Numbered from the stretch's first letter, positions 54,025-63,512 are shown. The stretch is 64,000 nt of DNA from Lachnospiraceae bacterium AC3007 (GCA_000621405.1 JHYK01000004.1:168706-232705), one strand, 5' to 3'. Made by a program: numbers and translations. Notes: generated by a model from the sequence alone, not told the origin.

Positions 54025-54902
54025 TACTTGAGTATCACGCGGACGATTACGGCATATCCCTTGAGCAGTGCGAGAGGATACTTGACTGTCACCGTGAAGG
54101 AAGGCTGAACGGCTTCAGTATCATGCCTAACAGCGATATCCTTGAAGAAGCGATGGCTCTTGCAGCTCCGTACGAAGACAGGATAGCATATACGATACAT
54201 CTGAACCTCAGGGACGGAAGATCAAATGCCCCGAAGGAAAAGATCCCCCATCTTACTGACAGCAGCGGAAGATACAATATCTCTTTCGGAAGGCTCGTGA
54301 TCGGGTCTTATCTTCCCGGACTCAGAAAGACTTTGCGAAAAGAGCTTGCGACAGAGTTTTCGGCGCAGATCAAAAGACTGGCGCCGTATTTTAAGGACGG
54401 AAGACTCAGGTTTGACGGACACGGCCACTACCATATGGTACCGGTGGTATTTGATGCGCTTGCTGACGTGATCCGCGAGGAGGATCTCGATGTTTCGTTC
54501 ATAAGGGTCCCAAGGGAAAATGTCGGTCTCTATCTTCGCCACAGAAAAGAGATCCGCGACTTTAAGGCCATCAACTTCGTCAAGGTGGCGATACTTAACA
54601 CCTTTTCAAAAAGAAATATAAGAAAGTATCCCGGGATCTTTGGCAAGGCTAAACCCTTTGATTTTATGGGAGTGATGCTTTCTGGTCATATGAGTTACGA
54701 AAACGTGATGCCGGTATATGATGAAGCGATAGAGCTTGCCCAAAAGGCCGGACATGATCTTGAGATCCTTTTTCATCCCGGATCTGTTCTCGAAGAGGAG
54801 GCTCTGAACAAGCTTAATTCCGAAGGAAAATGGTTTTTCGATGATCCGTGGAGGGCGAAAGAGGCAGATGCCTTAAAGAGACTGCCCGTCCGGAAAGTAT
54901 AG
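54021..54902 (+). CDS. ChbG/HpnK (YdjC-like) deacetylase family protein
   Basis: The 293-residue protein starts EYHADDYGISLEQCERILDC with the metal-binding aspartate pair, followed by FDGHGHYHMVPVV and FLFHPGS-type ends (DLEILFHPGSVLEEEALNKL). The family removes N-acetyl groups from chito-oligosaccharides or related sugars. Lying between aminotransferase and FkbH-type genes suggests a role in a modified glycan, which is an inference. Confidence 0.88.
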   Translation: MILEYHADDYGISLEQCERILDCHREGRLNGFSIMPNSDILEEAMALAAPYEDRIAYTIHLNLRDGRSNAPKEKIPHLTDSSGRYNISFGRLVIGSYLPGLRKTLRKELATEFSAQIKRLAPYFKDGRLRFDGHGHYHMVPVVFDALADVIREEDLDVSFIRVPRENVGLYLRHRKEIRDFKAINFVKVAILNTFSKRNIRKYPGIFGKAKPFDFMGVMLSGHMSYENVMPVYDEAIELAQKAGHDLEILFHPGSVLEEEALNKLNSEGKWFFDDPWRAKEADALKRLPVRKV

Positions 54903-54913
54903 GCGGTTAACAG

Positions 54914-56716
54914 ATGGCGGCAACGGATGATATCTACGGAAGAGTCATAGCCGGTCAGGCTGATACGGAATATCTTACGAAGCAGGAGCTTCCCCTTCTG
55001 CTCAAACTTTCTTCACGCATAAGAAAATACAGGAAAGATGTGCCCGGAGATACACCGCGCATAGCCGTTCTCGGCACGTACAGCATACAGCATTTTACCA
55101 TGATGCTGGATGCCTTTCTTCTCGGTATGGGCATTAATGCTTCGATCTATGAAGGAGAGTATGACGGCATCAGGATGGATGTGCTGAACGATGACTCGCC
55201 GTTGTATGAATTTGAGCCGCAGATCGTACTGATCCTTATGGATCACAGAGCTTTCCGCGTGCTTCCGTCCTGCCTGGATGACGAAAAGACTGTGGAGAGG
55301 CTGGTAAAAGAGGCGGTTTCTTCAATGTCCAATATATGGGACAGACTTTGTGAGCGCATTCCGGGGTGCCAGATCTTCCAGTCAAATATAGTAGTGCCCG
55401 ATGAGCGACCGCTCGGCAATCTGGAGGCCGGCGTGCCTTACAGCCATACCGGATTCTTCAGGAGGATAGACGAGGCGCTCGCAGTATCACATCCGTCTGC
55501 CGTTACGATCGTCGATATGGAGCATATCGCTTCCTATACAGGGAAAAAGACATGGTTTGATCATGCTTCATATTTTCTTTCAAAGACAGGATTTTCGGCC
55601 GATGCCCTTCCCGGGGTCTGCAGGATGTTTGCGAGACTTATTGGAGCGGCATCGGGGAAGCTTTATAAGTGCCTTGTGCTGGATCTTGATAATACTCTCT
55701 GGGACGGAGTGGTCGGAGACGACGGATATGACGGGATCAATCTCGATCCCAATGATGCCGTTGGAGAGGCGTATCGTCATTTTCAGGAATATATTCTTGC
55801 GCTGAAGGAGCGCGGGGTGATCCTTGCAGTATGCAGCAAGAATGATGAGGAGACAGCCCGCGAACCCTTTGAAAAGAATCCGGACATGATACTGAAGACA
55901 TCAGATATAGCATGTTTTGTGGCTAACTGGGAGGATAAGGCTTCCAACCTGAAAAAGATAGCAGATTCTCTTTCCATCGGTACAGATTCGCTTGTTTTTG
56001 TCGATGACAATCCCGCAGAAAGAGAACTTGTAAGAAAATTCATGCCGGAAGTTCTTGTCATCGATATGCCTGAGGATCCTTCGTATTACGCGAGAGCAGT
56101 TGATGAGAGTGAAGCCTTTTCCTGGATAGAGGTCACGAAAGAGGATCTTGACAGAGCGGGGACCTATGCCGCCAATGCCGAAAGGAGCAGGCTCCAGGAG
56201 AGTTTTGTCGACTATGATGAGTATCTTCGCGCTCTTGAAATGCATGCTGTCACGGGAGAGCCGGAAGGCAGTCAGATGAAGCGCTTTGCCCAGCTGATAA
56301 ATAAATCCAATCAGTTCAATCTTCGTACAAGAAGATATCCCGAGGAAGAACTCGAAGTGCTGAAAGCGGATAAAGATACGAGACTCATCTACGTGGATCT
56401 TTCCGACAGGTTTTCCGACTATGGCATAATCTCCTGCTTGATACTCAAAAAAGAAGACAGGGACTGCTTTATAGACACATGGCTCATGAGCTGCCGGGTC
56501 CTTAAAAGAGGAGTGGAATACCTGGCCTTTGACAGGGTGTATCTTGCAGCAAAGGAATGGGGCTGCGACAGGATAACGGGCGAATATATCCCGACGAAAA
56601 AGAACGGAATGGTAAAGGATCTCTTTACCGACCTCGGCTTTTCTTGCGAGGGAGACGGAAGATATTTCTTAAGTCTTGACGATTACCGGAAAAAAGATAT
56701 TTTCATAAGCATCTGA
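54914..56716 (+). CDS. FkbH-like HAD-family protein
   Basis: The 600-residue protein has an N-terminal SGNH-like region (residues 40 to about 230), a HAD domain with KCLVLDLDNTLWDGVVGDDG (near residues 255-272), VCSKNDEETA and LVFVDDNPAERE, and a C-terminal GNAT-like part with KRFAQLINKSNQFNLRTRRY. FkbH proteins load a glyceryl group from 1,3-bisphosphoglycerate onto carrier proteins in polyketide and some glycan pathways. No acyl carrier protein or PKS is near, so the acceptor is unknown. It is the last gene of the operon. Confidence 0.88.
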   Translation: MAATDDIYGRVIAGQADTEYLTKQELPLLLKLSSRIRKYRKDVPGDTPRIAVLGTYSIQHFTMMLDAFLLGMGINASIYEGEYDGIRMDVLNDDSPLYEFEPQIVLILMDHRAFRVLPSCLDDEKTVERLVKEAVSSMSNIWDRLCERIPGCQIFQSNIVVPDERPLGNLEAGVPYSHTGFFRRIDEALAVSHPSAVTIVDMEHIASYTGKKTWFDHASYFLSKTGFSADALPGVCRMFARLIGAASGKLYKCLVLDLDNTLWDGVVGDDGYDGINLDPNDAVGEAYRHFQEYILALKERGVILAVCSKNDEETAREPFEKNPDMILKTSDIACFVANWEDKASNLKKIADSLSIGTDSLVFVDDNPAERELVRKFMPEVLVIDMPEDPSYYARAVDESEAFSWIEVTKEDLDRAGTYAANAERSRLQESFVDYDEYLRALEMHAVTGEPEGSQMKRFAQLINKSNQFNLRTRRYPEEELEVLKADKDTRLIYVDLSDRFSDYGIISCLILKKEDRDCFIDTWLMSCRVLKRGVEYLAFDRVYLAAKEWGCDRITGEYIPTKKNGMVKDLFTDLGFSCEGDGRYFLSLDDYRKKDIFISI

Positions 56717-56777
56717 CCGAAGGGGCTTTGAAACCATGCATCTGCCGACAGAGGTTCTTTTGCTCGAGCACGTGTTA

Positions 56778-56786
56778 TGGTATAAT
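56778..56786 (+). promoter_or_regulatory. Extended -10 promoter for the pilus-like cluster
   Basis: TGGTATAAT (56778-56786) is a consensus extended -10; the -35 region is weak. The start near 56793 leaves AAAGGAG and the ATG at 56822 as the first translation signals. Confidence 0.65.
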
Positions 56787-56821
56787 ACCCTAGTTGTAGT
56801 ATGCAAAGGAGAGCATGGGCT

Positions 56822-57859
56822 ATGAAGACATTGACCAATACGGAGTTATCCTATTTCTGCGGACAGATGTCACTCATCCTTAAAGCGGGTATTTCTTCCA
56901 TAGAAGGCCTGTATATGATGCAGGATGACAGTGAAGCGTCGGCAGAGGAGCGCAAGCTGTACTCCGAGATAAAGGCGCATCTTGATGATGGCGGCTATCT
57001 GTACGAGGCATTTGAGAAGACGGGAGCCTTCCCTGCTTATATGGTAAAGATGACCCGTATAGGCGAGGAGACAGGTACCCTTGATAATGTGATGGACGCT
57101 CTCAGACGTCACTATAACCGCGAGGAAGAAATACGTCTTTCGATAAGGCAGGCAGTCACATATCCCGTGGTCATGGCAGGAATGATACTTGTTGTGATCC
57201 TGGTCCTCCTTCTTGAAGTCATGCCGGTATTCAGGCAGGTGTTCAGACAGCTTGGTTCCGAGATGACCGGATTTGCAGGTCTTCTGTTTGGAATAGGCGA
57301 TGCCATAAGGAGTTATTCCATAGTGTTTGTTGCACTTCTGGTGGTCTTTCTCATACTGGTCATCATCTGCACCCGTACGGACAAGGGCAGAAAGGCAGGA
57401 CTCTCTTTTCTTTCCAGATTCAAATTCTTCAGACGTCTCAGGAATGATATCGCGACCAGCAGATTCGCCGATGGTCTGGCGCTTGCATTAAGATCCGGTT
57501 TTTCCCCTGATTTCGGAATAGATATGGTACGTGACATAATCGAGGATAAGGTCTTCACTGCGAAGATCGACGACTGCAAGCAGAAGCTTACGGACGGCGC
57601 CCCGTTTGATGAGGCCCTTAAGCAGTCTGGGATCCTCTCCGGAGTAAATGCGAGGATGATGACTATAGGCCATCGTACAGGTTCATCCGATGTGGTCATG
57701 GAGCAGATATCCGATATCAGCCAGAAGAAGATCGATACGAGTATCAGCAATGCGCTCGGGACAATTGAGCCTGTGCTCATCGTCGTGCTGTCGCTCGTCA
57801 TCGGCGCGATCCTCATGTCTGTCATGTTCCCGCTGCTTGGCATAGTATCTTCGATATGA
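56822..57859 (+). CDS. PilC/GspF-like inner membrane platform protein
   Basis: The 345-residue protein starts MKTLTNTELSYFCGQMSLIL and has the duplicated T2SSF domain: ISSIEGLYMMQDD, AFEKTGAFPAYMVKMTRIGE (first half), and ALKQSGILSGVNARMMTIGH (second half), with three hydrophobic helices (about 120-145, 160-185, 310-340). It is the platform for type IV pili or type II secretion. The four genes after it overlap one another by 4-14 nt. Confidence 0.9.
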   Translation: MKTLTNTELSYFCGQMSLILKAGISSIEGLYMMQDDSEASAEERKLYSEIKAHLDDGGYLYEAFEKTGAFPAYMVKMTRIGEETGTLDNVMDALRRHYNREEEIRLSIRQAVTYPVVMAGMILVVILVLLLEVMPVFRQVFRQLGSEMTGFAGLLFGIGDAIRSYSIVFVALLVVFLILVIICTRTDKGRKAGLSFLSRFKFFRRLRNDIATSRFADGLALALRSGFSPDFGIDMVRDIIEDKVFTAKIDDCKQKLTDGAPFDEALKQSGILSGVNARMMTIGHRTGSSDVVMEQISDISQKKIDTSISNALGTIEPVLIVVLSLVIGAILMSVMFPLLGIVSSI

Positions 57860-58173
57860 GAAAAGGCCGCAGCGATTCCGCAAAAACAGCATTTACGCTT
57901 ATAGGATTCGCACTGGTGCTGGTGATCTTTCTCATCGCCGTTAAAAGCGCTTCCGGCGGCAACATTGAGCGTCAGCAGGAGAGCCTTGAGAAGGCGATAC
58001 AGCGTGATGTCACTTATTGCTACGCAACGACCGGAAGATATCCCAAGACCCTTGACTATATTGAGCGCGTATACGGGCTGACGTATGACAAGGAGCTTTT
58101 TACCGTGGAGTATGTGGTGCAGGGAAGTAAGATACCTCCGATAGTCAGAGTGGACAGAGTGGAGGAAGAATGA
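57856..58173 (+). CDS. Small pseudopilin-like protein
   Basis: The 105-residue protein has a basic n-region (MRKGRSDSAKT), a helix beginning AFTLIGFALVLVIFLIAV, which resembles the prepilin TLIE segment but lacks the fifth-position glutamate, and a short soluble part with the TTGRYPKTLDYIERVYG stretch seen in small pseudopilins. It overlaps pilC by 4 nt (ATGA). Processing by a prepilin peptidase is uncertain. Confidence 0.6.
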   Translation: MRKGRSDSAKTAFTLIGFALVLVIFLIAVKSASGGNIERQQESLEKAIQRDVTYCYATTGRYPKTLDYIERVYGLTYDKELFTVEYVVQGSKIPPIVRVDRVEEE

Positions 58174-58709
58174 TGCGAAAGAAAAACCGTATCACAGACA
58201 TCTTTCCCATATTGCTCTTTCTTGTATTCACACTTTCCGCTCTGGGTATAGTGACATTTTCCGTGCAGATATACCGGGGGATCGTCGAGCGCGCTGAGGG
58301 CAGGTACAATACGGAGACGGCAGCCGCCTATCTTTCCGAGAAGTTCAGGAACCATGATATAAGCGGAAGCATAGGAGTCTCGAGTTTTTCCGGCTGCAAA
58401 GCCATCACCATAGAAGAGACGATAAAGGAAGAGCCGTATATCACATATATCTATGTTTATGACGGATATCTCAGGGAGCTTTTCACGAAGACGTCGGAGG
58501 CAGGCAGCTGCTCGGCGTCGAGCGGGAATGAGATACTCCCGATGCAGACCATGGACATAAAGAATATCTCGGATAATCTTCTGAAGGTGGATCTTGTCGA
58601 TCCGGAGGGCAAAGAAGAAGAGACGTTTCTTTCGATAAAGAGTGCCACAGTCGTAAGGAGTGCCACGACAGTGAAGACTGAAGGCGCAGATGACGGAGGC
58701 GGATCATGA
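58170..58709 (+). CDS. DUF4860-like membrane-anchored protein
   Basis: The 179-residue protein has one N-terminal helix (IFPILLFLVFTLSALGIVTF) and a soluble extracytoplasmic part with RAEGRYNTETAAAYLSEKFR and FSGCKAITIEE. This looks like the DUF4860 family, which is found in pilus-like clusters of Clostridia. The tail is acidic and Gly-rich. Overlaps with both neighbours are 4 nt. Confidence 0.65.
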   Translation: MMRKKNRITDIFPILLFLVFTLSALGIVTFSVQIYRGIVERAEGRYNTETAAAYLSEKFRNHDISGSIGVSSFSGCKAITIEETIKEEPYITYIYVYDGYLRELFTKTSEAGSCSASSGNEILPMQTMDIKNISDNLLKVDLVDPEGKEEETFLSIKSATVVRSATTVKTEGADDGGGS

Positions 58710-59173
58710 AGGAGCGGACCAGATTATCATCCGGCAATATGCTTCTTCTGGAGCTCTTGTTTGCCATCATTTTTTTCAGCCTTACGCTTTCAGTGACCCT
58801 GTCGGTTTTCGGAGAAGCGTACGTACTGTCGAGGAGGGCTGAAGGGCTCGACCTTGCGGTTGCCGAGGCAAATGATGTGGCGGAGATAATAAGATCGGCG
58901 AAGCGGGTATCGGATATGGACGATCTGCTGGCGCTGGCCGGGCTTTCAAAGACGGGTGACGGAGTATACCAGTCGAGTTACGGCGATGATAAGTATGCAC
59001 TTACAGTCACCTCTTCACTTTCCGGACGTCTTTATTCAGCCGTGATCTCATGTCGGGAGGCAGGCGCGGCAGAGGGTGAGCCGGCCATGTATGAGATCAC
59101 TGTAGAGCATGCATTAAAAGAAGGAGCAGACAGCGCTGCGGCCGGAGAGGAGGCATCGGATGGGGGACAATAA
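58706..59173 (+). CDS. Minor pseudopilin-like protein
   Basis: The 155-residue protein reads SSGNMLLLELLFAIIFFSLT at the start: a glycine, a hydrophobic stretch and a glutamate at a position close to that of type IV prepilins (G-FTLIE), but shifted by one residue. The rest is soluble, with AVAEANDVAEIIRSAKRVSD and an Ala/Glu-rich tail. It is probably a minor component of the same fibre. Confidence 0.6.
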   Translation: MKERTRLSSGNMLLLELLFAIIFFSLTLSVTLSVFGEAYVLSRRAEGLDLAVAEANDVAEIIRSAKRVSDMDDLLALAGLSKTGDGVYQSSYGDDKYALTVTSSLSGRLYSAVISCREAGAAEGEPAMYEITVEHALKEGADSAAAGEEASDGGQ

Positions 59174-59573
59174 TCCCAGGACCATCGGGCTTCCGATGCT
59201 TATAGTAGTATTTGTCAGCATCTGTCTTTTTTCCTTCAGTGGAATAGCTTATTCCACTGCGAGGAACAGTCTGGAACAGAGTGACGGGATAATAGAGAGA
59301 GCGCAGAATTATCATTCGGCCTGTAACGAGGCTGAAAGATTTCTGGCATCGCTTACGGAGATCCCGAAGGAAGAGACTACGTATTCTTTTCCGTTCGGCA
59401 CGGCGATGGAGGAGCTTCAGGTCACTATAGCCCCTAACGCAGCAGGGGATGGTTATGATATCATAAGCTGGATCATTTCAGATACGGCGAGCTGGGAGGC
59501 TCCGACGGACATGGGAAGTACGTCGGGACCGCAAGGACCGCAGGGGCCGGAAGGTCCTGTGGGACCGTCATAG
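59160..59573 (+). CDS. One-helix protein with collagen-like GPX tail
   Basis: The 137-residue protein has a membrane helix (GLPMLIVVFVSICLFSFSGI), a soluble part with EQSDGIIERAQNYHSACNEA, and ends with five consecutive Gly-Pro-X triplets (GPQGPQGPEGPVGPS). It overlaps the previous gene by 14 nt and precedes pilT by 15 nt. Five triplets are too few for a stable collagen helix alone. It may be a minor fibre or tip component. Confidence 0.65.
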   Translation: MGDNNPRTIGLPMLIVVFVSICLFSFSGIAYSTARNSLEQSDGIIERAQNYHSACNEAERFLASLTEIPKEETTYSFPFGTAMEELQVTIAPNAAGDGYDIISWIISDTASWEAPTDMGSTSGPQGPQGPEGPVGPS

Positions 59574-59588
59574 GAGGACAAAGGAAAA

Positions 59589-60635
59589 ATGGTTGAGGAG
59601 ATCTTAAGACAGGCAGTCGAACAGAATGTGTCGGATATCTTTATCGTCGCCGGCCGTCCGGTTTCGTTCTACAAGAACGGAGTCATCACAAAGGAGGGTT
59701 ATATAAAGCTCTCACCCGATGAGGCCGAGCAGAACGTGCGGGAGATATATGATCTGGCGCACAGGGATATATCAAAGCTCAGTGAAGGCGGAGATGATGA
59801 CTTCTCATTATCGGTACCGGGACTGTCGAGATTCAGGGTCAGCGGATACAAACAAAGAGGTACCGTATCTGCGGTTCTCAGGGTCATATCATTCGAGCTT
59901 CCGGATCCGACTGCATTTGGCATTCCTTCCAATATAGTTAATATGGGCGAGCAGCCAAACGGAATGGTCCTGGTCACGGGTCCTGCCGGGTCAGGAAAAT
60001 CCTCTACCCTTGCCTGCATGATAGATCATATAAATAAGACAAGAGAAGCGCATGTCATTACACTTGAGGATCCTATAGAGTATCTTCACAGACATGAACA
60101 GAGCATAGTCAGCCAGAGAGAGATAAGCGTGGACACTGACAGTTACGTGACGGGATTGAGAGCAGCGCTCAGACAGTGCCCTCATGTCATACTTCTCGGA
60201 GAGATGCGTGACTTCGAGACCATATCGGTCGCAATGACAGCCGCCGAGACAGGGCACCTTCTTCTCTCGACACTTCACACAATGGGAGCGTCCAATACGA
60301 TAAACCGTATAATCGACGTGTTCCCGGCAAATCAGCAGAGGCAGATCACGGTCCAGCTGTCATCAGTACTGCATGCCGTAATATCCCAGCAGCTTCTGCC
60401 TTCTGTGGATGGCGGAGTAGTTCCTGCATTCGAAGTCATGACGATGACTCCTGCCATAAGGAATATGATCCGCGACGGAAAGGTCCATCAGATAGACGGC
60501 ATCATTTATTCCAGTCCGGATGAGAGCATGGTCTCCATGGATGAGAGCATCCTTAAACTTCTCGAAAAGGGAGTGATATCAGAGGAGACTGCTCAGAGAT
60601 ACGCAGTTCATCCCGAGCGTCTCAGAAAACACTGA
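59589..60635 (+). CDS. PilT-like type IV pilus/secretion ATPase
   Basis: The 348-residue ATPase has an N-terminal part (VEQNVSDIFIVAGRPVSFYK), Walker A GPAGSGKSSTLA, Asp box HVITLEDPIEYLH, Walker B VILLGEMRD and His box GHLLLSTLHTMGASNTINRI. These define the PilT retraction class. No PilB/GspE extension ATPase is found here, so it may be the only motor of this cluster, or PilB lies elsewhere. Confidence 0.93.
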   Translation: MVEEILRQAVEQNVSDIFIVAGRPVSFYKNGVITKEGYIKLSPDEAEQNVREIYDLAHRDISKLSEGGDDDFSLSVPGLSRFRVSGYKQRGTVSAVLRVISFELPDPTAFGIPSNIVNMGEQPNGMVLVTGPAGSGKSSTLACMIDHINKTREAHVITLEDPIEYLHRHEQSIVSQREISVDTDSYVTGLRAALRQCPHVILLGEMRDFETISVAMTAAETGHLLLSTLHTMGASNTINRIIDVFPANQQRQITVQLSSVLHAVISQQLLPSVDGGVVPAFEVMTMTPAIRNMIRDGKVHQIDGIIYSSPDESMVSMDESILKLLEKGVISEETAQRYAVHPERLRKH

Positions 60636-60680
60636 TCCGGGTTCCGGACCGTAAAGAACCGAAGACCAGGAGATGGCTCG

Positions 60681-63464
60681 ATGTCGGAAGGCCAGTCACG
60701 AGGACCCGCGATAGATCTTTACGATGCAACGATCCTTTCGATAAGGATATTATTTTTTGTGTGCCTTGCAGCGTCCGCTGCAGGGCTTTTTTATTTCAGC
60801 AGCCTGGACAGGTCTGATCCGATCGTATACGACGAACCTGTATATATAGAAGAATGGGAGGTCACGGATCCGGAGGGCAACGTTTTTATTTCCGGAGAAT
60901 CATATCGCAATTCCGCCGGACTGAAGGGGACATTCACCGTGGTTTCCACGCTCCCGGATATAAGAGAGGACTCGGATTTCTGCTTTATTGTCGGAGGGGA
61001 TGTTGAGGTATATGTCGGCGGGGAGCTGAGACGGGACTTTAAGGAGAGCAGGGATATGGTTGTCCCCGGAGGATGTGTCAAGAGATTCTACATGCTTGTA
61101 CCGGTCTCTCAGGCCGACTCCGGGAAGGAGATAAAGATCGTCCGTCTCGGGACATACAGGAGAGGATATGTCTATCAGGACACGTATGTGGTAGGCAGCG
61201 AAGGGGCGTTTCCGGTCCTGATGTCACGGTACGGCCTTTCGATGATACTGGCGGTGATCCTTATGATCTTCGCGCTGGTCATCGTGATCATCAGTATAAC
61301 CATGAGGATCCTGTACAGGCATCCCATAGAGATGCTGTATGGGGCGCTCGGTATATTCGTGATCGCAGGATGGATCATCACGAATTCTTATCTTTGCCCG
61401 TTTGTATACGGTCACTACCACCTGGATGGTGTCATCAACTATCTGCTGTGCCTTATGCTGCCTTTCAGCCTTGTGTTCTATCTCAACGCGCTGCAGCAGG
61501 GGCGTTACCGCCGGATCATGAGCGGCGTGCTGCTGATCGCCGCGATCAACCTGATCGGCTGGCCGGTCCTTCATTTTACCGGCGTCTTTTCTTTTTCCAG
61601 TGCGCTTCCTCTTATCAATGCATTTCTGGGAGTAGAGATCCTTATAGTAATGGGAGTCCTTGGCGTCGAGACGATCCGCGGCAGAGTCAGGGAATACAAG
61701 TATACGGCTACAGGCTTTGTGGGCTTTTTGATATGCGGATTGTCGGAGATCTTTGTTCTGAATTTCTTTCCGGTCATGCATGAAGAGATGCCGATGCTTA
61801 TCGGTCTGGCCTTCATGCTGACGCTGTCCGTCATACAGCAGATCGATGACCTGAGGAAGGTCAGCGAGGAGAGACAGAAGGCGGTCGATCTGTCGGAGGC
61901 GAAGACCAGATTCCTTGCGAGCATGTCTCATGAGATCAGGACTCCGATCAATGCGATCCTGGGCATGAACGAGATGATACTGCGCGAGAACGAGGATCCC
62001 GTGGTCGACGGATATGCAAAAAGTGTAAAGACATCCGGGAAGATGCTCCTGATGCTTGTGAACGACGTACTGGATTTTTCGAAGATAGAGGCCGGGAAGA
62101 TGGAGATCGCGGAGGCGGAGTATCGCCTGTCTGCGCTGTTGCGGGATATCATGCCCATGCTGGAGGAACGTGCTGCCGAAAAAAAGCTGAGGTTCAACAC
62201 CGTTATATTGAGCGATGTGCCTGACAGACAGATATCGGACGAATTCCGCATAAGGCAGATACTCGTCAATCTCATCAATAATGCGATCAAGTATACCGAC
62301 ACGGGTTCCGTCACTCTGATGATCGGAGGAGATCCTGCCGGTGAAGAAAGCTTCGATCTTGAGCTCAGAGTCAAGGATACCGGGCGCGGGATAAGGGAGG
62401 AAGATCAGAAGCATCTGTTTGAAGCATTCACACGTGCGGATGTAAAGAAAAACAGAAGCATTGAGGGGACAGGACTGGGGCTGGCCATTGTCAAAAACAT
62501 CCTGGACTCAATGGGTGGAAAGATAAGTGTTACGAGCCGTTACGGAGAGGGATCCGAATTTGCGATCGTGCTTCCTGTGAAGACGGCCGGTGCGGAGCCG
62601 TTAAGAGAAGACTATATGGACAGCGGAGAGGATAAGCGCGTGGATCGTGAAGGCAGTGCTTATCAGGCACCGGATGCTGCGGTTCTGGCTGTTGATGACA
62701 ACAACGCAAACCTCAGGATAGTGGAATTATTCCTGAAGCGTGTCCGCATAGCGCCTGATCTGTGTGACGGAGGAGGGGCGGCTTTTGAGAAATGCCGGGA
62801 GAAGAAATACGATCTGATACTGCTGGATCACATGATGCCTGAGCCGGACGGGATCGAAACTCTTCATATGATAAGATCCGATGACAGTTCACTGAACAAA
62901 GATACACCTGTGATAGTCCTTACTGCCAATGCGGTAGCGGGAAGCCGGCAGAGGTATATAGATGAGGGATTTGCGGATTACCTGACAAAGCCCCTGGATG
63001 CAACGCTGCTTGAAGAGACCATAAGAAAATATCTGCCTTCCGGGAAGATCATTGCGGGAGCGTCCGGTCCTCAAATGCCCGCGGCGGGTAATGCGTCCTT
63101 AAGAGAGCGCCTGAGCAGCGTTGAGGGACTGGATTATGATACGGCGATGGGCTTTGCCAGTAACAATGAGGAGCTTTTGGAAGAGATCATTCTGGAGATA
63201 GCAAGGGAGTGCGAGGAAAGAGTCGCCAGAATACAGAGCGCCCTGAAAGAAAAAGATATGGATTCATATCAGAGAGAGGCGCATTCGCTGAAGAGCCTGA
63301 TGGCGACCATAGGTCTTAATGATCTCAGCGAGTTCGCAAGAAAACTTGAAAAAGCAGCAGAGGACAAGGATATCATATTCATACAGGCTGAAAGCTGGAA
63401 CCTGATTTCCCGGTATCAGGATACATGTTTGAAGCTTAATTCAGCTGTCCGTCAAAAAACCTAA
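60681..63464 (+). CDS. Hybrid sensor histidine kinase (7TM, HisKA, HATPase, REC, Hpt)
   Basis: The 927-residue protein has an N-terminal helix, an extracytoplasmic domain (about residues 45-180), seven hydrophobic helices (about 185-390; 7TMR-DISM-like), HisKA with FLASMSHEIRTPINAILGMN (His near 417), HATPase with NLINNAIKYTD, KDTGRGI and GTGLGLAIV, a receiver with VLAVDDNNANLRIV and LLDHMMPEPDG (Asp near 716), and a C-terminal Hpt with EAHSLKSLMATIG (His near 868). It contains all steps of a phosphorelay but no output domain. No separate response regulator is adjacent. It follows pilT by 45 nt and may share its transcript. Confidence 0.93.
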   Translation: MSEGQSRGPAIDLYDATILSIRILFFVCLAASAAGLFYFSSLDRSDPIVYDEPVYIEEWEVTDPEGNVFISGESYRNSAGLKGTFTVVSTLPDIREDSDFCFIVGGDVEVYVGGELRRDFKESRDMVVPGGCVKRFYMLVPVSQADSGKEIKIVRLGTYRRGYVYQDTYVVGSEGAFPVLMSRYGLSMILAVILMIFALVIVIISITMRILYRHPIEMLYGALGIFVIAGWIITNSYLCPFVYGHYHLDGVINYLLCLMLPFSLVFYLNALQQGRYRRIMSGVLLIAAINLIGWPVLHFTGVFSFSSALPLINAFLGVEILIVMGVLGVETIRGRVREYKYTATGFVGFLICGLSEIFVLNFFPVMHEEMPMLIGLAFMLTLSVIQQIDDLRKVSEERQKAVDLSEAKTRFLASMSHEIRTPINAILGMNEMILRENEDPVVDGYAKSVKTSGKMLLMLVNDVLDFSKIEAGKMEIAEAEYRLSALLRDIMPMLEERAAEKKLRFNTVILSDVPDRQISDEFRIRQILVNLINNAIKYTDTGSVTLMIGGDPAGEESFDLELRVKDTGRGIREEDQKHLFEAFTRADVKKNRSIEGTGLGLAIVKNILDSMGGKISVTSRYGEGSEFAIVLPVKTAGAEPLREDYMDSGEDKRVDREGSAYQAPDAAVLAVDDNNANLRIVELFLKRVRIAPDLCDGGGAAFEKCREKKYDLILLDHMMPEPDGIETLHMIRSDDSSLNKDTPVIVLTANAVAGSRQRYIDEGFADYLTKPLDATLLEETIRKYLPSGKIIAGASGPQMPAAGNASLRERLSSVEGLDYDTAMGFASNNEELLEEIILEIARECEERVARIQSALKEKDMDSYQREAHSLKSLMATIGLNDLSEFARKLEKAAEDKDIIFIQAESWNLISRYQDTCLKLNSAVRQKT

Positions 63465-63483
63465 AAATCTACTAAAAAATCCC

Positions 63484-63512
63484 TTGACTTCGTAAGATTA
63501 GGATGTTAAGAT
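63484..63512 (+). promoter_or_regulatory. rRNA operon promoter
   Basis: TTGACT (63484-63489) and TAAGAT (63507-63512) are 17 nt apart, with TG at 63504-63505 for an extended -10. Transcription near 63519 leaves a leader of about 390 nt to 16S rRNA. The upstream region is A-rich (CTAAAAATCTACTAAAAAAT), as an UP element would be. Confidence 0.7.

Noticed and set aside
61224..62414. 396-codon minus-strand frame inside the histidine kinase gene
   Set aside because: The translation is rich in His, Arg and Asp with no domain pattern, as expected from the complement of biased codons; no start signals.
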